64,000 bases of DNA from Microbacterium aoyamense (GCF_023155855.1 NZ_JAKNUT010000009.1:1-64000); one strand, 5' to 3'. Positions 8,857 through 17,436 are shown, counted from the first letter of the stretch. Made by a program: numbers and translations. Notes: a model not told the origin generated them from the letters alone.

Positions 8857-9848
8857 CGGAGTTCCTCCTGCGACTTGTAGCTGCGGACTTGGTAGACGAT
8901 GAGGGGCACGACAGCGATCATCAGGACGATGACGACGGCCGCGGCCTTACCCGGGTTCTGGAAGCTGAACAGCTGCGTGTAGAACTCGACCGCGAGCACG
9001 CTGGTCTGGTACTGGCCGCCGGTCATCGCGTAGATGATGTCGAAGATCTTCATGACGAAGATGACGACCGTGACGAAGACGGCGATGATCGTTCCGCGGA
9101 TCTGCGGCACGATGACCCCGAAGAAGAGTCGTCGCTCACTCGCCCCGTCGATGCGCGCGGCCTCGATCGTCTCTTCGGGTACTCCCTTGATCGCAGCGGA
9201 GAGCAGGACCATCGCGAAGCCGACCTGCAGCCAGATTCCGATGAACATGATGAGGAAGCTGTTGAGGCGTCCGGCATCGATCGTGAGCCACGGTACGGGA
9301 TCGCCGCCCGTGATCGTCGTCCAGATCTCGTTGAGCAGATAGATCTGCGGGTTTCCCGGCGGCGCGTAGAAGTAGATGAATCTCCAGGTCACGGCGGCAG
9401 CCACGCCGCTGATCGCCATCGGCAGGAAGATCATCGACTTGAACGTCGTCTCGCGCTTCTTGCCGAGGCGGTCGGTGAGCGTCGCCACGAGCAGTCCGAT
9501 GAGAACGGATGCCGCGGGCACGACCAGCACCCACAGGGCGTTGTTCAACAGGACACCGAGGAAGTTCGGATCGGTGAAGAGGTCGACGTAGTTGTCGAAG
9601 CCCACGAACGTCGCGCTCTCGCCGCGACGTGCACTCTGTTCCATGAAGCTCTCGATGATCGTCCGGATCGCCGGGTACAGCAGGAAGATCCCGACGAGGA
9701 TGATCACGGGGAAGAGGAAGACATATGGCAGCAACCGCGCCTTCGTCTTGTCGGGCGTCTTCTCGGTGAGCCAGTTGAGGCCCCAGAAGATCAGGAACGA
9801 GACTCCGAGTCCGAGGACCACGGAGATGACTGCACTGAGTATTGCCAT
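8853..9848 (-). CDS. Sugar ABC transporter permease, AglF/MalF type
   Basis: This 331-residue membrane protein has about seven to eight helices, the first near 5-25. The EAA loop EETIEAARIDGASERRLFFG lies in the C-terminal third. It is the MalF-like partner of the next gene, with which it overlaps by four bases. Closest in style are alpha-glucoside/galactoside permeases (AglF). It is separated from the binding-protein gene by 88 bases that include a strong 16-base-pair hairpin. This suggests the permeases are made at a lower level than the binding protein. Confidence 0.9.
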   Translation of the reverse strand: MAILSAVISVVLGLGVSFLIFWGLNWLTEKTPDKTKARLLPYVFLFPVIILVGIFLLYPAIRTIIESFMEQSARRGESATFVGFDNYVDLFTDPNFLGVLLNNALWVLVVPAASVLIGLLVATLTDRLGKKRETTFKSMIFLPMAISGVAAAVTWRFIYFYAPPGNPQIYLLNEIWTTITGGDPVPWLTIDAGRLNSFLIMFIGIWLQVGFAMVLLSAAIKGVPEETIEAARIDGASERRLFFGVIVPQIRGTIIAVFVTVVIFVMKIFDIIYAMTGGQYQTSVLAVEFYTQLFSFQNPGKAAAVVIVLMIAVVPLIVYQVRSYKSQEELR

Positions 9849-9887
9849 CGTTGCCGCCTACGTCATTGTGGGGAAGGTGTGGGTGGG

Positions 9888-9924
9888 CCGACCGGTGCCG
9901 GGGTCGTCCCCCGGCACCGGTCGG
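9888..9924 (-). promoter_or_regulatory. Intercistronic hairpin between binding protein and permease genes
   Basis: A 16-base-pair stem (9888-9903 with 9909-9924) with a five-base loop lies in the gap between the binding-protein stop (9937) and the permease start (9848). In mal-type operons such a structure acts as a partial terminator or mRNA stabiliser, giving excess binding protein. That role is inferred here. Confidence 0.6.
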
Positions 9925-9936
9925 ATCAGGTGATGA

Positions 9937-11265
9937 CTACCGCGGCCAGGAGGCGTCGATCGCCTCGAAGGCCTGTTCCATGCTCTTCTGGCCGGCGAAC
10001 CAGCTCGTCAGTTCCGTCCACTCCGTCCCGGCTCCGACCTCGCCGGGCATCTGGTCGGAGGCGTCGAATCCGAACAGCGTCGACGCGGCGAGGAGTTCCT
10101 GGGCGTTCTTCTGGAACTCGGTCGTGTAGTTCGACGTGTCGAAGTCGTTGTGCGGCGAGAGGAAGATGGCCTGGCTTGCATAGCCGTTGGTGCCGAACTC
10201 CTTGCCGGTGATGTACTCCACGACCGCCTTCGTGTTCTCGTTGTTGGTGAATGCGCCCACCAGGTCGCCTCCGCCGAGCATCGCCGTGTCCGTTCCCTCG
10301 GGTGAGGGCAACTGGAAGAAGTTGATGTTCGAGAGGTCGTTGTCGGCGATCTGCGCCTTGATTTCGTCGGGGAAGAAGTCCGCGATGAACGAACCCTGAC
10401 GCATCATGAAGCACTGGCCGTTCTCCTTGCCGGAGACGAACAGCTGGTTGCCCGCGGTCTGGAACGATGTCGTCGCAGCGGCCGCGCCGCCGCCGTTCAC
10501 CTTGTCAGGCGCGAGGAGTTCGTCGGCCACCTTCGTGCCGGCCTCCTCGACGACATCGCTCGTGAAGAGGGTGTCGCCCGCGATCCAGCTGTTGTATTCA
10601 TCGAGTCCGCCGTAGCGCAGGACATACTCCTCGAGCCAGTCGGTCGCCGGCCAGCCCGTCGCGGCGCCTGCCTCGAGACCGACGCACCAGGGATACCCGA
10701 GACCGTCGTTCATGATGGTGTCTTGGATCGCCGAGAGCTCTTCGTCGGTGGTGGGCACAGTGAGGCCGGCCGCTTCGAAGGCCGCCGGGTTATACCAGAC
10801 CAGCGACTTCACGTTGATCGAGTACGGCAGGCCGAAGGTGCCGTCCTCGGTCGCGGCGATCGTACCCAGGCCGTTCGCCTCGTCCGCGGTGATCGCCTCA
10901 ACGTCGATTCCGAGGTCCTCGAGCGGGAAGAGCGTGTTGGTCTGGCTCTTGAGCACACCCGGCTGCGGGTAGATCGCGATGTCGGGCGGGTTGCCCGCCG
11001 TCGCTCGTGCGACGACCGCCGTTTGAAAGTCCGTGTTGCCGTCGTAGGTCACGGTGATGCCGCTCTCCTCCGACCACGCGTCCAGGTCCGCCTGGAAAGC
11101 CGCGGCCTGGGCGTCGGTGAACGCGCCCATGATCGTGACGGTGCCGTCTCCGCCGCCGCCGTCGTCGCCCCCACCACCGCCGGAACATCCGGCGAGCGCG
11201 AGCCCGGCCACCGCCAGAGCTGCCACGGGGATCAGGAGCCGTCGTTGCTGCTGTGACATGCCCAT
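9937..11265 (-). CDS. Sugar ABC transporter substrate-binding lipoprotein, AglE type
   Basis: The precursor has 442 residues. Its signal peptide ends in the lipobox LALAGC and is followed by a Gly-rich linker, so the mature protein is a lipid-anchored receptor outside the membrane. The body matches family 1 extracellular sugar-binding proteins, with TAGNPPDIAIYPQPG strongly recalling AglE. The ATG at 11265 is chosen because GGAGGAGAA stands just upstream. A longer frame extends to 11352 but would place the signal peptide internally. It is the first gene of the importer operon and is read from a promoter region containing two LacI-type palindromes. Confidence 0.92.
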   Translation of the reverse strand: MGMSQQQRRLLIPVAALAVAGLALAGCSGGGGGDDGGGGDGTVTIMGAFTDAQAAAFQADLDAWSEESGITVTYDGNTDFQTAVVARATAGNPPDIAIYPQPGVLKSQTNTLFPLEDLGIDVEAITADEANGLGTIAATEDGTFGLPYSINVKSLVWYNPAAFEAAGLTVPTTDEELSAIQDTIMNDGLGYPWCVGLEAGAATGWPATDWLEEYVLRYGGLDEYNSWIAGDTLFTSDVVEEAGTKVADELLAPDKVNGGGAAAATTSFQTAGNQLFVSGKENGQCFMMRQGSFIADFFPDEIKAQIADNDLSNINFFQLPSPEGTDTAMLGGGDLVGAFTNNENTKAVVEYITGKEFGTNGYASQAIFLSPHNDFDTSNYTTEFQKNAQELLAASTLFGFDASDQMPGEVGAGTEWTELTSWFAGQKSMEQAFEAIDASWPR

Positions 11266-11301
11266 GTGTGTTCTCCTCCTCGAGTCACGGGCGATTCCAT
11301 A

Positions 11302-11314
11302 GGGAACCGTTCCC
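11302..11314. promoter_or_regulatory. LacI-type operator, site 1
   Basis: GGGAACCGTTCCC is a perfect six-plus-one-plus-six palindrome 37 bases upstream of the binding-protein start. It matches the odd-spaced palindromes bound by LacI-family repressors. The adjacent lacI-type gene is the obvious candidate. Confidence 0.75.
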
Positions 11315-11434
11315 ACACACGGTATGGGATGTGAGCCGGTTCGCACAACCACGCTAGCTTTCCTCCCCCGCGGAAGATTGCTCTATCCCAGATCAGCGGG
11401 CATTTAAAAGTTGGATTCACATTGATGGATTCAT

Positions 11435-11445
11435 GGAACCGTTCC
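11435..11445. promoter_or_regulatory. LacI-type operator, site 2
   Basis: GGAACCGTTCC repeats the core of site 1, about 132 bases away and 61 bases upstream of the repressor gene. Its position suggests autoregulation of the repressor and possible looping with site 1. Confidence 0.72.
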
Positions 11446-11505
11446 CATACGTCGCGCTTCGTGCCATGCTTGTTCCGGTCATGACGCGGAAAGGCTGACT
11501 CACCG

Positions 11506-12567
11506 ATGAGCGGTATCGCGGAGGTCGCACGCAGGGCGGGTGTGTCGAAGTCGACCGCCAGCCGCGCCCTCGGGGGTACGGGGTACGTGTCGGATGACAC
11601 CCGCCTCCGTGTCGAGGCGGCCGCCGCCGAGATCGGCTACGTCCCGTCGACCAACGCCGTGAGTCTCGCCACCGGCAAGACGCAGAACATCGGCGTGGTC
11701 ATGCCGTATCTGAACCGCTGGTTCTTCGCCGAGGTGCTCGAGGGCATCCAGGAGATCCTGCTCGAGCGGGGGCTCGACCTCACGCTGTACGACGCGAAAC
11801 CGGCGAGTCCCGGGCGGGCGCGCATCTTCGGCGACTTCCTCGCGCGAAGCCGTTTCGACGGTCTCATCGCGGTGGGTCTCGAACCCGATCACCACGAACT
11901 CGAGCAGCTCGTCAGGATCGGACGCCCGGTCGTGAGCGTCGTCGGCTCGGGGGATGCGACATCCATCGTCGAGATCGACGACGACTACGCCGCGCGCCGA
12001 GCGACGGACCATCTGATCGCGCTCGGTCACCGCAGGATCGCGTTCCTGGGCGGGCAGACCGATCGCCACTGGGCGCAGGTCGACCGTCGGCGGTTCGGCG
12101 GCTACGAGGCGGCGATGCAGGATGCCGGGCTCGCCGACAGCGTCCGCCACATCGAATCGGATGTCACGCTTCCCGGCGGCTACGCCGCCGCCGTCGACGC
12201 GTTGAGCGACACCCGCAACCGTTGCACCGCCGTCGTCGCATCGTGCGACGAGGTCGCGATCGGCGCGATCATCGCCGCGCGCCGGCTCGGGGTGCAGGTT
12301 CCCGGCCAGCTCAGCGTCATCGGGATCGACGACCACGAGTACGCCGAGATGTTCTCCCTGACGACGCTGCGGCAGTCTCCGCGCGAGCAGGGCCGCGTCG
12401 CCGTCGACATGCTCCTCGCACAGATCGCCGATCCCGACGAACCGCGCACCGCGGTGCGGATGAAGGCGAAGCTCATCGTGCGCTCCTCCACGGCGGCGAT
12501 CGATCCGCGCGTGTCCGCGACCGTCATCGACGGCGGTCTCGACATCCCGTCGGCCGCCGGCGCCTGA
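11506..12567 (+). CDS. LacI-family transcriptional repressor of the alpha-galactoside locus
   Basis: The protein has 353 residues. The N-terminal helix-turn-helix and hinge helix (residues 1-55; IAEVARRAGVSKSTASRAL) are followed by a periplasmic-binding-protein-like sugar sensor domain from about 60 (QNIGVVMPYLNRWFFAE). It is divergent from the sugar importer, and both promoters hold the same palindrome, so it likely represses the importer and itself until an alpha-galactoside inducer binds. The second palindrome lies between the importer and its own start. Whether it also controls the convergent-side alpha-galactosidase gene cannot be seen. No operator copy was found before that gene. Confidence 0.92.
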   Translation: MSGIAEVARRAGVSKSTASRALGGTGYVSDDTRLRVEAAAAEIGYVPSTNAVSLATGKTQNIGVVMPYLNRWFFAEVLEGIQEILLERGLDLTLYDAKPASPGRARIFGDFLARSRFDGLIAVGLEPDHHELEQLVRIGRPVVSVVGSGDATSIVEIDDDYAARRATDHLIALGHRRIAFLGGQTDRHWAQVDRRRFGGYEAAMQDAGLADSVRHIESDVTLPGGYAAAVDALSDTRNRCTAVVASCDEVAIGAIIAARRLGVQVPGQLSVIGIDDHEYAEMFSLTTLRQSPREQGRVAVDMLLAQIADPDEPRTAVRMKAKLIVRSSTAAIDPRVSATVIDGGLDIPSAAGA

Positions 12568-12576
12568 GACGACGAA

Positions 12577-12604
12577 GACCCCGGATGCCGAGGCATCCGG
12601 GGTC
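12577..12604. terminator. Bidirectional terminator built from a GGATGCC/GGCATCC pair
   Basis: A stem of about 12 base pairs (GACCCCGGATGC with its complement) closes a very short CGAG loop between the LacI gene and rplL, which converge here. The stem contains the frequent word GGATGCC and its complement. Confidence 0.8.
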
Positions 12605-12622
12605 TCCTACGCGTGAGCGTGA

Positions 12623-13009
12623 TTACTTGAGCGTAACCGTCGCGCCGGCCTCTTCCAGAGCGGCCTTCGCCTTGTCGGCGGTCTCCTTGTTGGCGCCCTC
12701 GAGGACAGCCTTGGGAGCACCGTCGACGACGGCCTTCGCCTCACCGAGGCCGAGCGAGGTGAGCTCGCGGACGACCTTGATGACCTGGATCTTCTTGTCG
12801 CCGGCGGCCTCGAGGACGACGTCGAACGAGTCCTTCTCCTCGACCTCTTCGGCCGGGGCGCCTGCGCCGGCGCCGGCCGCAGCAACGGCGACGGGGGCGG
12901 CAGCGGTGACGTCGAAGGTCTCCTCGAACGCCTTGACGAACTCGGAGAGCTCGATGAGGGTGAGCTCCTTGAACGCGTCGAGCAGCTGCTCAGTGCTGAG
13001 CTTTGCCAT
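12623..13009 (-). CDS. rplL: 50S ribosomal protein L7/L12
   Basis: The 128-residue protein has the two-part plan of L7/L12. An N-terminal dimerisation helix pair is joined by an Ala/Gly-rich hinge (about 40-58) to the C-terminal factor-binding domain (AAGDKKIQVIKVVRELT, GLGEAKAVVDGAPKAVLEG). It forms the stalk that recruits translation GTPases. Length is typical. It follows rplJ by 45 bases in the same transcript, as in nearly all bacteria, and ends at a strong hairpin terminator. Confidence 0.98.
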   Translation of the reverse strand: MAKLSTEQLLDAFKELTLIELSEFVKAFEETFDVTAAAPVAVAAAGAGAGAPAEEVEEKDSFDVVLEAAGDKKIQVIKVVRELTSLGLGEAKAVVDGAPKAVLEGANKETADKAKAALEEAGATVTLK

Positions 13010-13054
13010 GATGATTCTCCTTGTAGTGGGGTTTTGCTATGCCGAAGCCCGATA

Positions 13055-13570
13055 TCAGGCCGCGGACTCCTGCTTCTCGCGCAGTGCGTCGACCGTGCGA
13101 ACGGCCTTCGACGGCAGTGCGTTGAAGACGTAGGCCGCCTTCGTCAGCGAGGCCTTCATCGCACCGGCGAGCTTCGCCAGCAGGACTTCACGGCTCTCGA
13201 GATCGGCGAGCTTGTTGACCTCATCCGCGGTCAGGGGGTTTCCGTCGAAGAAGCCGCCCTTGATCACGAGAAGAGGGTGTGCCTTGGCGAAGGCGCGCAG
13301 ACCCTTCGCGACGGAGACCGGGTCACCGTGCACGAAAGCGATGGCCGACGGACCCTTGAGGTCGTCGTCCAGCGAAGAGATCCCGGCCTTGTTGGCCGCG
13401 ATCTTCGTCAGCGTGTTCTTCACCACGGCGTATTCCGCGTCCTGACGGATGGTGTTGCGCAGCTCCTTGAGCTGGGCAACCGTCAGACCGCGGTACTCGG
13501 TCAGCAGAACGGCGGTCGAGTCCTCGAATTGCTTCGTGAGCTCGGCGACCGATGCATCCTTCTGCGCCAT
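13055..13570 (-). CDS. rplJ: 50S ribosomal protein L10
   Basis: The product has 171 residues starting MAQKDASVAELTKQF, with the expected TEYRGLTVAQLKELR motif. It is the stalk base protein that holds L7/L12 dimers on 23S rRNA. The ATG at 13570 is preceded by AAGGAGTGGCC, an ideal ribosome site. The open frame continues far upstream, but that part is leader sequence. The gene pair rplJ-rplL is usually controlled by L10 binding to its own leader, and a structured leader is present here. Confidence 0.98.
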   Translation of the reverse strand: MAQKDASVAELTKQFEDSTAVLLTEYRGLTVAQLKELRNTIRQDAEYAVVKNTLTKIAANKAGISSLDDDLKGPSAIAFVHGDPVSVAKGLRAFAKAHPLLVIKGGFFDGNPLTADEVNKLADLESREVLLAKLAGAMKASLTKAAYVFNALPSKAVRTVDALREKQESAA

Positions 13571-13770
13571 GGCCACTCCTTGTGTGTACGAGACGCTCCG
13601 CGATGGCGGGGCGTCGGCCGCAGGCTCCGGTCTTCGATCTCGCTCAGGAATGACGAAAGCTCCGGCGCAAGCGCACGGAGCTTCAAGAAGAGTTCGTGAC
13701 ACCTGCGCGGGCCCCTGCATTCGCAGTGCTTCGATCACGTTCGCTTGCGCGCACGTCGATGACCGGCGGT
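13571..13770 (-). ncRNA. Probable L10 leader (rplJ autoregulatory region)
   Basis: About 200 bases without a gene precede rplJ. On the minus strand they contain a GC-rich helix partner region near 13700-13720 and a hairpin with arms AGCTCCG and CGGAGCT at 13658-13682, then the rplJ ribosome site. Position and multi-stem look match L10 leader RNAs, where L10 binding lowers rplJL expression. The upstream limit and the fold are not established from sequence alone. Confidence 0.5.
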
Positions 13771-13823
13771 CTTTGGCTACACCCAGCATACGGGATGCGG
13801 GGGCACCCGCCAAATCGGGGGAG

Positions 13824-13997
13824 TCAGGCCAGCGCGGTGCCGCCTTCGACGCGTCTGCGCAGTTCGCGTCGAAAGTCCGCCTCGGAGTACGGCCGGACGT
13901 CGTCCGGAAGATCCGAGGCGGTCAGACCCTTCACGAAGACTTCGGGCGGGACGTCGAGAGCGGTGGCGCTCCCTCCTGCCGAAACGCACGGCGACAT
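13824..13997 (-). pseudogene. Minus-strand coding-like fragment abutting the methyltransferase remnant
   Basis: The minus-strand frame ending at 13824 reads VPPEVFVKGLTASDLPDDV followed by PYSEADFRRELRRRVEGG, with strong G/C in third positions. It looks like the true end of an acidic/basic helical protein rather than a chance frame. The only ATG in frame (13997) would give 57 residues, but there is no ribosome site before it, and the sequence upstream of about 13985 belongs to the opposing methyltransferase remnant. I infer the 3' end of a gene whose 5' part was lost. An intact small gene is the alternative. The family is not recognised. Confidence 0.35.
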
Positions 13998-15144
13998 CCG
14001 CCGAGGCTTCGTCTACGAGCGCGTGCAGCACATCACCCTCAAGTCGATCGCGAACAATCCCGACATCGTCGAAGGGATGACACGCGAGCAGATCGACGCG
14101 GCGATCAAGCGGCATGCCGACTTCGAACTGCTCTACGACAAGCCGCACGAAGACAAGAAGCGCGTGCGCGTGACGGGGCCGTTCACGGTCGAGAGCCTGT
14201 CGCCGTATCGCTCGCTGAGCTTCGGCGAGCGCGACGAGTCCCGCGGCGAGCACGCAGCCGAGACCGACCCGAGCGGCGGCGACTTCACGCAGACGATCCT
14301 CGACAGTCTGCGGGCATCGGGCATCCAGAACGGCCGCCGCAACGAGCGCATCGAGTTCGCAAGTCTCGATCCGCACGCCGGCATCTTCGTGCAGGCGGTG
14401 GGCGATCGGGCCGCGGCATCCGACGATGCCGCGCCCAGTCGCGTCGCGGTCGCGATCGGTCCGCAGTACGGCACCGTGTCGCCGGGCTTCATCAAGTACG
14501 CCGCACGCGAGGCGCTGAAGGATCCGAACGTCGACCTGCTCTGCGTGCTCGGCTTCGCCTTCGACCCGCAGGCGACCGGCGTCACCGAGGCGGACGGCGT
14601 GACACTCGATACGGGCGATGACGGCTTCGCCCACGTCGCGGGTGAGCGCAAGCTCGGCCGCATCAAGGTGCTGCTCGTGCGCATGAACGCCGAACTGCTC
14701 ATGGGAGACGCGCTCAAGAAGACGGGCGCCGGCAACCTCTTCACGGTTTTCGGCGAGCCCGACATCGAGCTGCGGGCCGCAATGGTCGACCCCCCTCTTC
14801 TCGAGATCGAACTGCACGGCGTCGACGTCTACGACCCGAGCACCGGAGCAGTGCGCAGTCGCCAGACCGATCGCGTCGCTCTCTGGATGATCGACACCGA
14901 CTACGACGACGAGGCGTTCTTCGTGCGCCACTGCTACTTCACGGGCGGCGGCGATCCGATGAAGAAGCTCGAGCGCGCTCTCAAGGCCGACATCGATCCG
15001 GATGCCTGGGCCGCCCTCTACCGGACGGTGTCGCTTCCCTTCGAGAGGCCATCGACGGGCAAGATCGCGATCAAGGTCATCAACGACTACGGCGACGAGG
15101 TCATGAAGGTCATCGAGATCCCTTCGCCGGACGCCGAAGGCTAG
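13963..15144 (+). pseudogene. C-terminal part of a site-specific DNA methyltransferase
   Basis: From about 13981 the frame reads GDIRRGFVYERVQHITLKS then IANNPDIVEGMTREQIDAAI and VRVTGPFTVESLSP. These are typical of the C-terminal half of large type III-like adenine methyltransferases (Mod). The N-terminal catalytic part with the SAM-binding FxGxG and DPPY motifs is absent. Upstream of about 13980 the frame encodes nonsense, although it stays open to 13696, and the nearest in-frame GTG is at 13963. The remaining ~390 residues are uninterrupted. The gene is therefore a 5'-deleted remnant of a restriction-modification or phage-defence locus. Its stop overlaps that of the next, convergent gene. 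Confidence 0.65.
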
Positions 15145-15770
15145 AGAGGCTCCCACCCCAGTTCTCGGCGGAGCTCCTCAGTCTCGGCATCCTGCACATC
15201 GATCGGCTTCCCCTGCGCCCGCCGCACGCGGTAGCGGCCGCTGAGGAGCATCCCCCACTGCCTGCCATCGTCGTCCGTGGTCACATGCCGCGCTCCGATG
15301 GTGAAGAGCCGCTCGGCCATCGTCGATGTGCGCGCGTCACCGAGTGTGTCGGCGAACTCGAATGCCTCGCCGACGCGCTCGAAGATCTGCGGTTCGACGT
15401 CGTTGGGATCGTCGCGGAAGGCGACCAAGATCTCGCGCGCTCGGTCCAGTGCGTCATCCACGCGCTCCGCAGAGAGAAGGATCGAGATGATCGTCGGATG
15501 CGCGCCGAGCACCTCCGCATCGCCCGCCGCCGCAGCGTCTTCCGCAATCTGGAGCGCGCGATCCCACTCGCCGATCGACTCGAGAAGTTCCGCCGCCACG
15601 CAGAGCACGTCGCATACGGTCACTTCGGGATCGAGAGTGAACGCGCTGTCGTCGTGGACCCAGGCGAGCATGAGGTCGACGCGCTCCTGCACGAAGGTGG
15701 TTCGTTCGTCGCCCACACCGGCGACGACTCCCGCGTCGAGCCAGTCGTCCCAGGTGATCGTTCTCGGCAT
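15141..15770 (-). CDS. Hypothetical helical, TPR-like protein
   Basis: The ATG at 15770 gives 209 residues beginning MPRTITWDDWLDAG. The middle (about 45-150) has paired amphipathic helices with repeated Ala/Leu/Glu patterns (ESIGEWDRALQIAEDAAAAG, ERVDDALDRAREILVAFRDD) that resemble tetratricopeptide repeats. This would suit a protein-interaction role. There is no signal peptide or membrane helix. Its stop codon overlaps the stop of the convergent methyltransferase remnant. The frame extends upstream to 15854, but that part lacks a good start. No specific family is recognised. Confidence 0.6.
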   Translation of the reverse strand: MPRTITWDDWLDAGVVAGVGDERTTFVQERVDLMLAWVHDDSAFTLDPEVTVCDVLCVAAELLESIGEWDRALQIAEDAAAAGDAEVLGAHPTIISILLSAERVDDALDRAREILVAFRDDPNDVEPQIFERVGEAFEFADTLGDARTSTMAERLFTIGARHVTTDDDGRQWGMLLSGRYRVRRAQGKPIDVQDAETEELRRELGWEPL

Positions 15771-15881
15771 GCGGCTAGCGTATTTCGTGGCGTGTGCGCC
15801 CTCCCTCCACAGAGCGTCCCCGGCGGAGAGTTTGTACAGAACGCGATCGACCACGAAACCGTGCGACTCTCCGCGACGACG

Positions 15882-17045
15882 ATGAGTGACATGAACACCA
15901 CTCCGACGATCGTGAAGACATCCGATCCCGTCGACCTCATCGCCCTTCTGCCGACGCTCGCCGGAACACCGCTGCGCAACAGCTTCGTCGTCGCGCCCTT
16001 CGTCGGCAAGCGCACCGTCGGCGCCCTGCGCATCGACCTGCCGTCACATGAATCGCCCGACGTGTTCGCGGCGCTGGCGAATGTCCTCCTGGGCAACCTC
16101 GAGCGTATTCGCGGGTGTTCCGGCGCAGCCATCGTGATCTACACCGACGAGCCCTATGTCACGGCCTTCGACGCGTGGGACCCTCTGCAAGTGGTCCTGT
16201 GCGAGCAGTTCATGGATGCCGGGCTGCGCATCGTGGCAAGCCTGCTCGTCGCGGGCGACGCCTGGGAGCGATTCGACGAACGCTCGCCGCTCGGGCAATC
16301 GCTCGCGCTCGTCGAAGCGAGCGCAGCGTTTCTCCCCGAACGTCCGGAAGAGCCGTGGGCACTTCCCCAGGCCGATCTCGCTCTGGCGCAACGGGTCGCC
16401 GCGGGCGTCGAGGACATCGTCGTCTTCGGCGAGGAGCGCAGCGCGCTGGGCGTGTATCGTCCGGCCGAACCACTCGAGCCGATCCCTTTCCTCGAGCGCC
16501 TTCTCAGTCACGATTCCGACGACATCGGTCCTGCGACGATCGCCCGACTCGTGACGATGATGCAGTCCGAAGGCGATGTCGACCGCACGGTGCTGCAGAT
16601 CGCCTTCGGTGCGAAGACCGGTGCCGCGTCGTGGCGACGAACCCTCGAGGTACGCGCGTTGGCGGCGCAGGCCGGGACCACCCCTCACGAGTACCTGATG
16701 AAGCATGATCGCGACAACCCGGGCACACGCCGCATCGGCGATCTCCTCACCGGACAGACCAGCGAGATGCCCTCCCCCCGAAGGCTGCAGCGCGGCGCCG
16801 CCCTGTTGGCACGGGTCGCCGTTCATGCGCCGCCCATGCATCAGCCCCACCTGCTGTGCGCACTCGCCTGGGTGCTGTGGGCGCAAGGACTGTCTTCGGC
16901 GGCGCATGAGCTCCTCGCCCGATGCCTGCGTACGGCACCGGAGCATCCTCTGGCGATCGTCTTTCACACAGCGTGGAACGCCTTGCCACTTCCCGACTGG
17001 GTGTTCGTGCGGGCGGCTGCCGAAGAATTGGAGGTTTCGCCGTGA
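15882..17045 (+). CDS. DUF4192 domain protein
   Basis: The start at 15882 gives 387 residues. An ATG nine bases later is an equal option. The opening TIVKTSDPVDLIALLPTLAG, with RNSFVVAPFVGKRTVGALR next, is the signature of DUF4192, an actinobacterial family of unknown function. The C-terminal third contains repeated helical segments (LLARVAVHAPPMHQPHLLCA, LSSAAHELLARCLR) typical of the family. It is cytoplasmic, with no signal or membrane helix. It is followed 31 bases later by a small membrane coiled-coil gene. Confidence 0.82.
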   Translation: MSDMNTTPTIVKTSDPVDLIALLPTLAGTPLRNSFVVAPFVGKRTVGALRIDLPSHESPDVFAALANVLLGNLERIRGCSGAAIVIYTDEPYVTAFDAWDPLQVVLCEQFMDAGLRIVASLLVAGDAWERFDERSPLGQSLALVEASAAFLPERPEEPWALPQADLALAQRVAAGVEDIVVFGEERSALGVYRPAEPLEPIPFLERLLSHDSDDIGPATIARLVTMMQSEGDVDRTVLQIAFGAKTGAASWRRTLEVRALAAQAGTTPHEYLMKHDRDNPGTRRIGDLLTGQTSEMPSPRRLQRGAALLARVAVHAPPMHQPHLLCALAWVLWAQGLSSAAHELLARCLRTAPEHPLAIVFHTAWNALPLPDWVFVRAAAEELEVSP

Positions 17046-17076
17046 CACCCGCGGTCGCACCGACCATGATGGGGGC

Positions 17077-17382
17077 ATGACGATGAGCGATCCCCAAGTA
17101 TGGACGCTGATCGGCGTATTCGCCGCAGCGATCCTCGGCGGATTCTCGATCGTCATCACGAGTCTGAGTCGCGTCATCCGCGCTGAGGTCGGCGGCCTCC
17201 GGAGCGAGATCACGGGCGAGATCGGCACCCTGCGAGGCGAACTCACGGGCGAGATCGGCGGACTCCGCGGCGAAATCGGCGGGCTGCACGCACGCCTGGA
17301 CACACTCGAGAAGCGGTTCGATCATCTCGATCGCGATGTGCAGTCGATCACCGACAGGCTGTGGCGCGAGCGCGACTCATGA
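17077..17382 (+). CDS. Small membrane-anchored protein with hendecad coiled-coil repeats
   Basis: The 101-residue product has one membrane helix at about 8-30 and then a repeat region. Units of eleven residues, GGLRSEITGEI, GTLRGELTGEI and GGLRGEI, run to about residue 68. They lead into a charged helix ending DRDVQSITDRLWRERDS. Eleven-residue repeats favour near-straight coiled coils, so an oligomeric cytoplasmic or periplasmic rod is likely. The underlying DNA is an imperfect 33-base tandem repeat. The start follows GGGGGC. A larger overlapping frame exists but only this part has sensible composition. Function unknown. Confidence 0.6.
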   Translation: MTMSDPQVWTLIGVFAAAILGGFSIVITSLSRVIRAEVGGLRSEITGEIGTLRGELTGEIGGLRGEIGGLHARLDTLEKRFDHLDRDVQSITDRLWRERDS

Positions 17383-17436
17383 TCGGCTCGGAGCGTCGGG
17401 CGGCGCGCGTCGCCGGGCAGGGTTAGCCTCGAAAGC

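Noticed and set aside
17194..17290. CRISPR-like short tandem repeats
   Set aside because: The repeats are contiguous, in frame and without spacers, and they encode a coiled coil. No CRISPR array is seen anywhere in the window.
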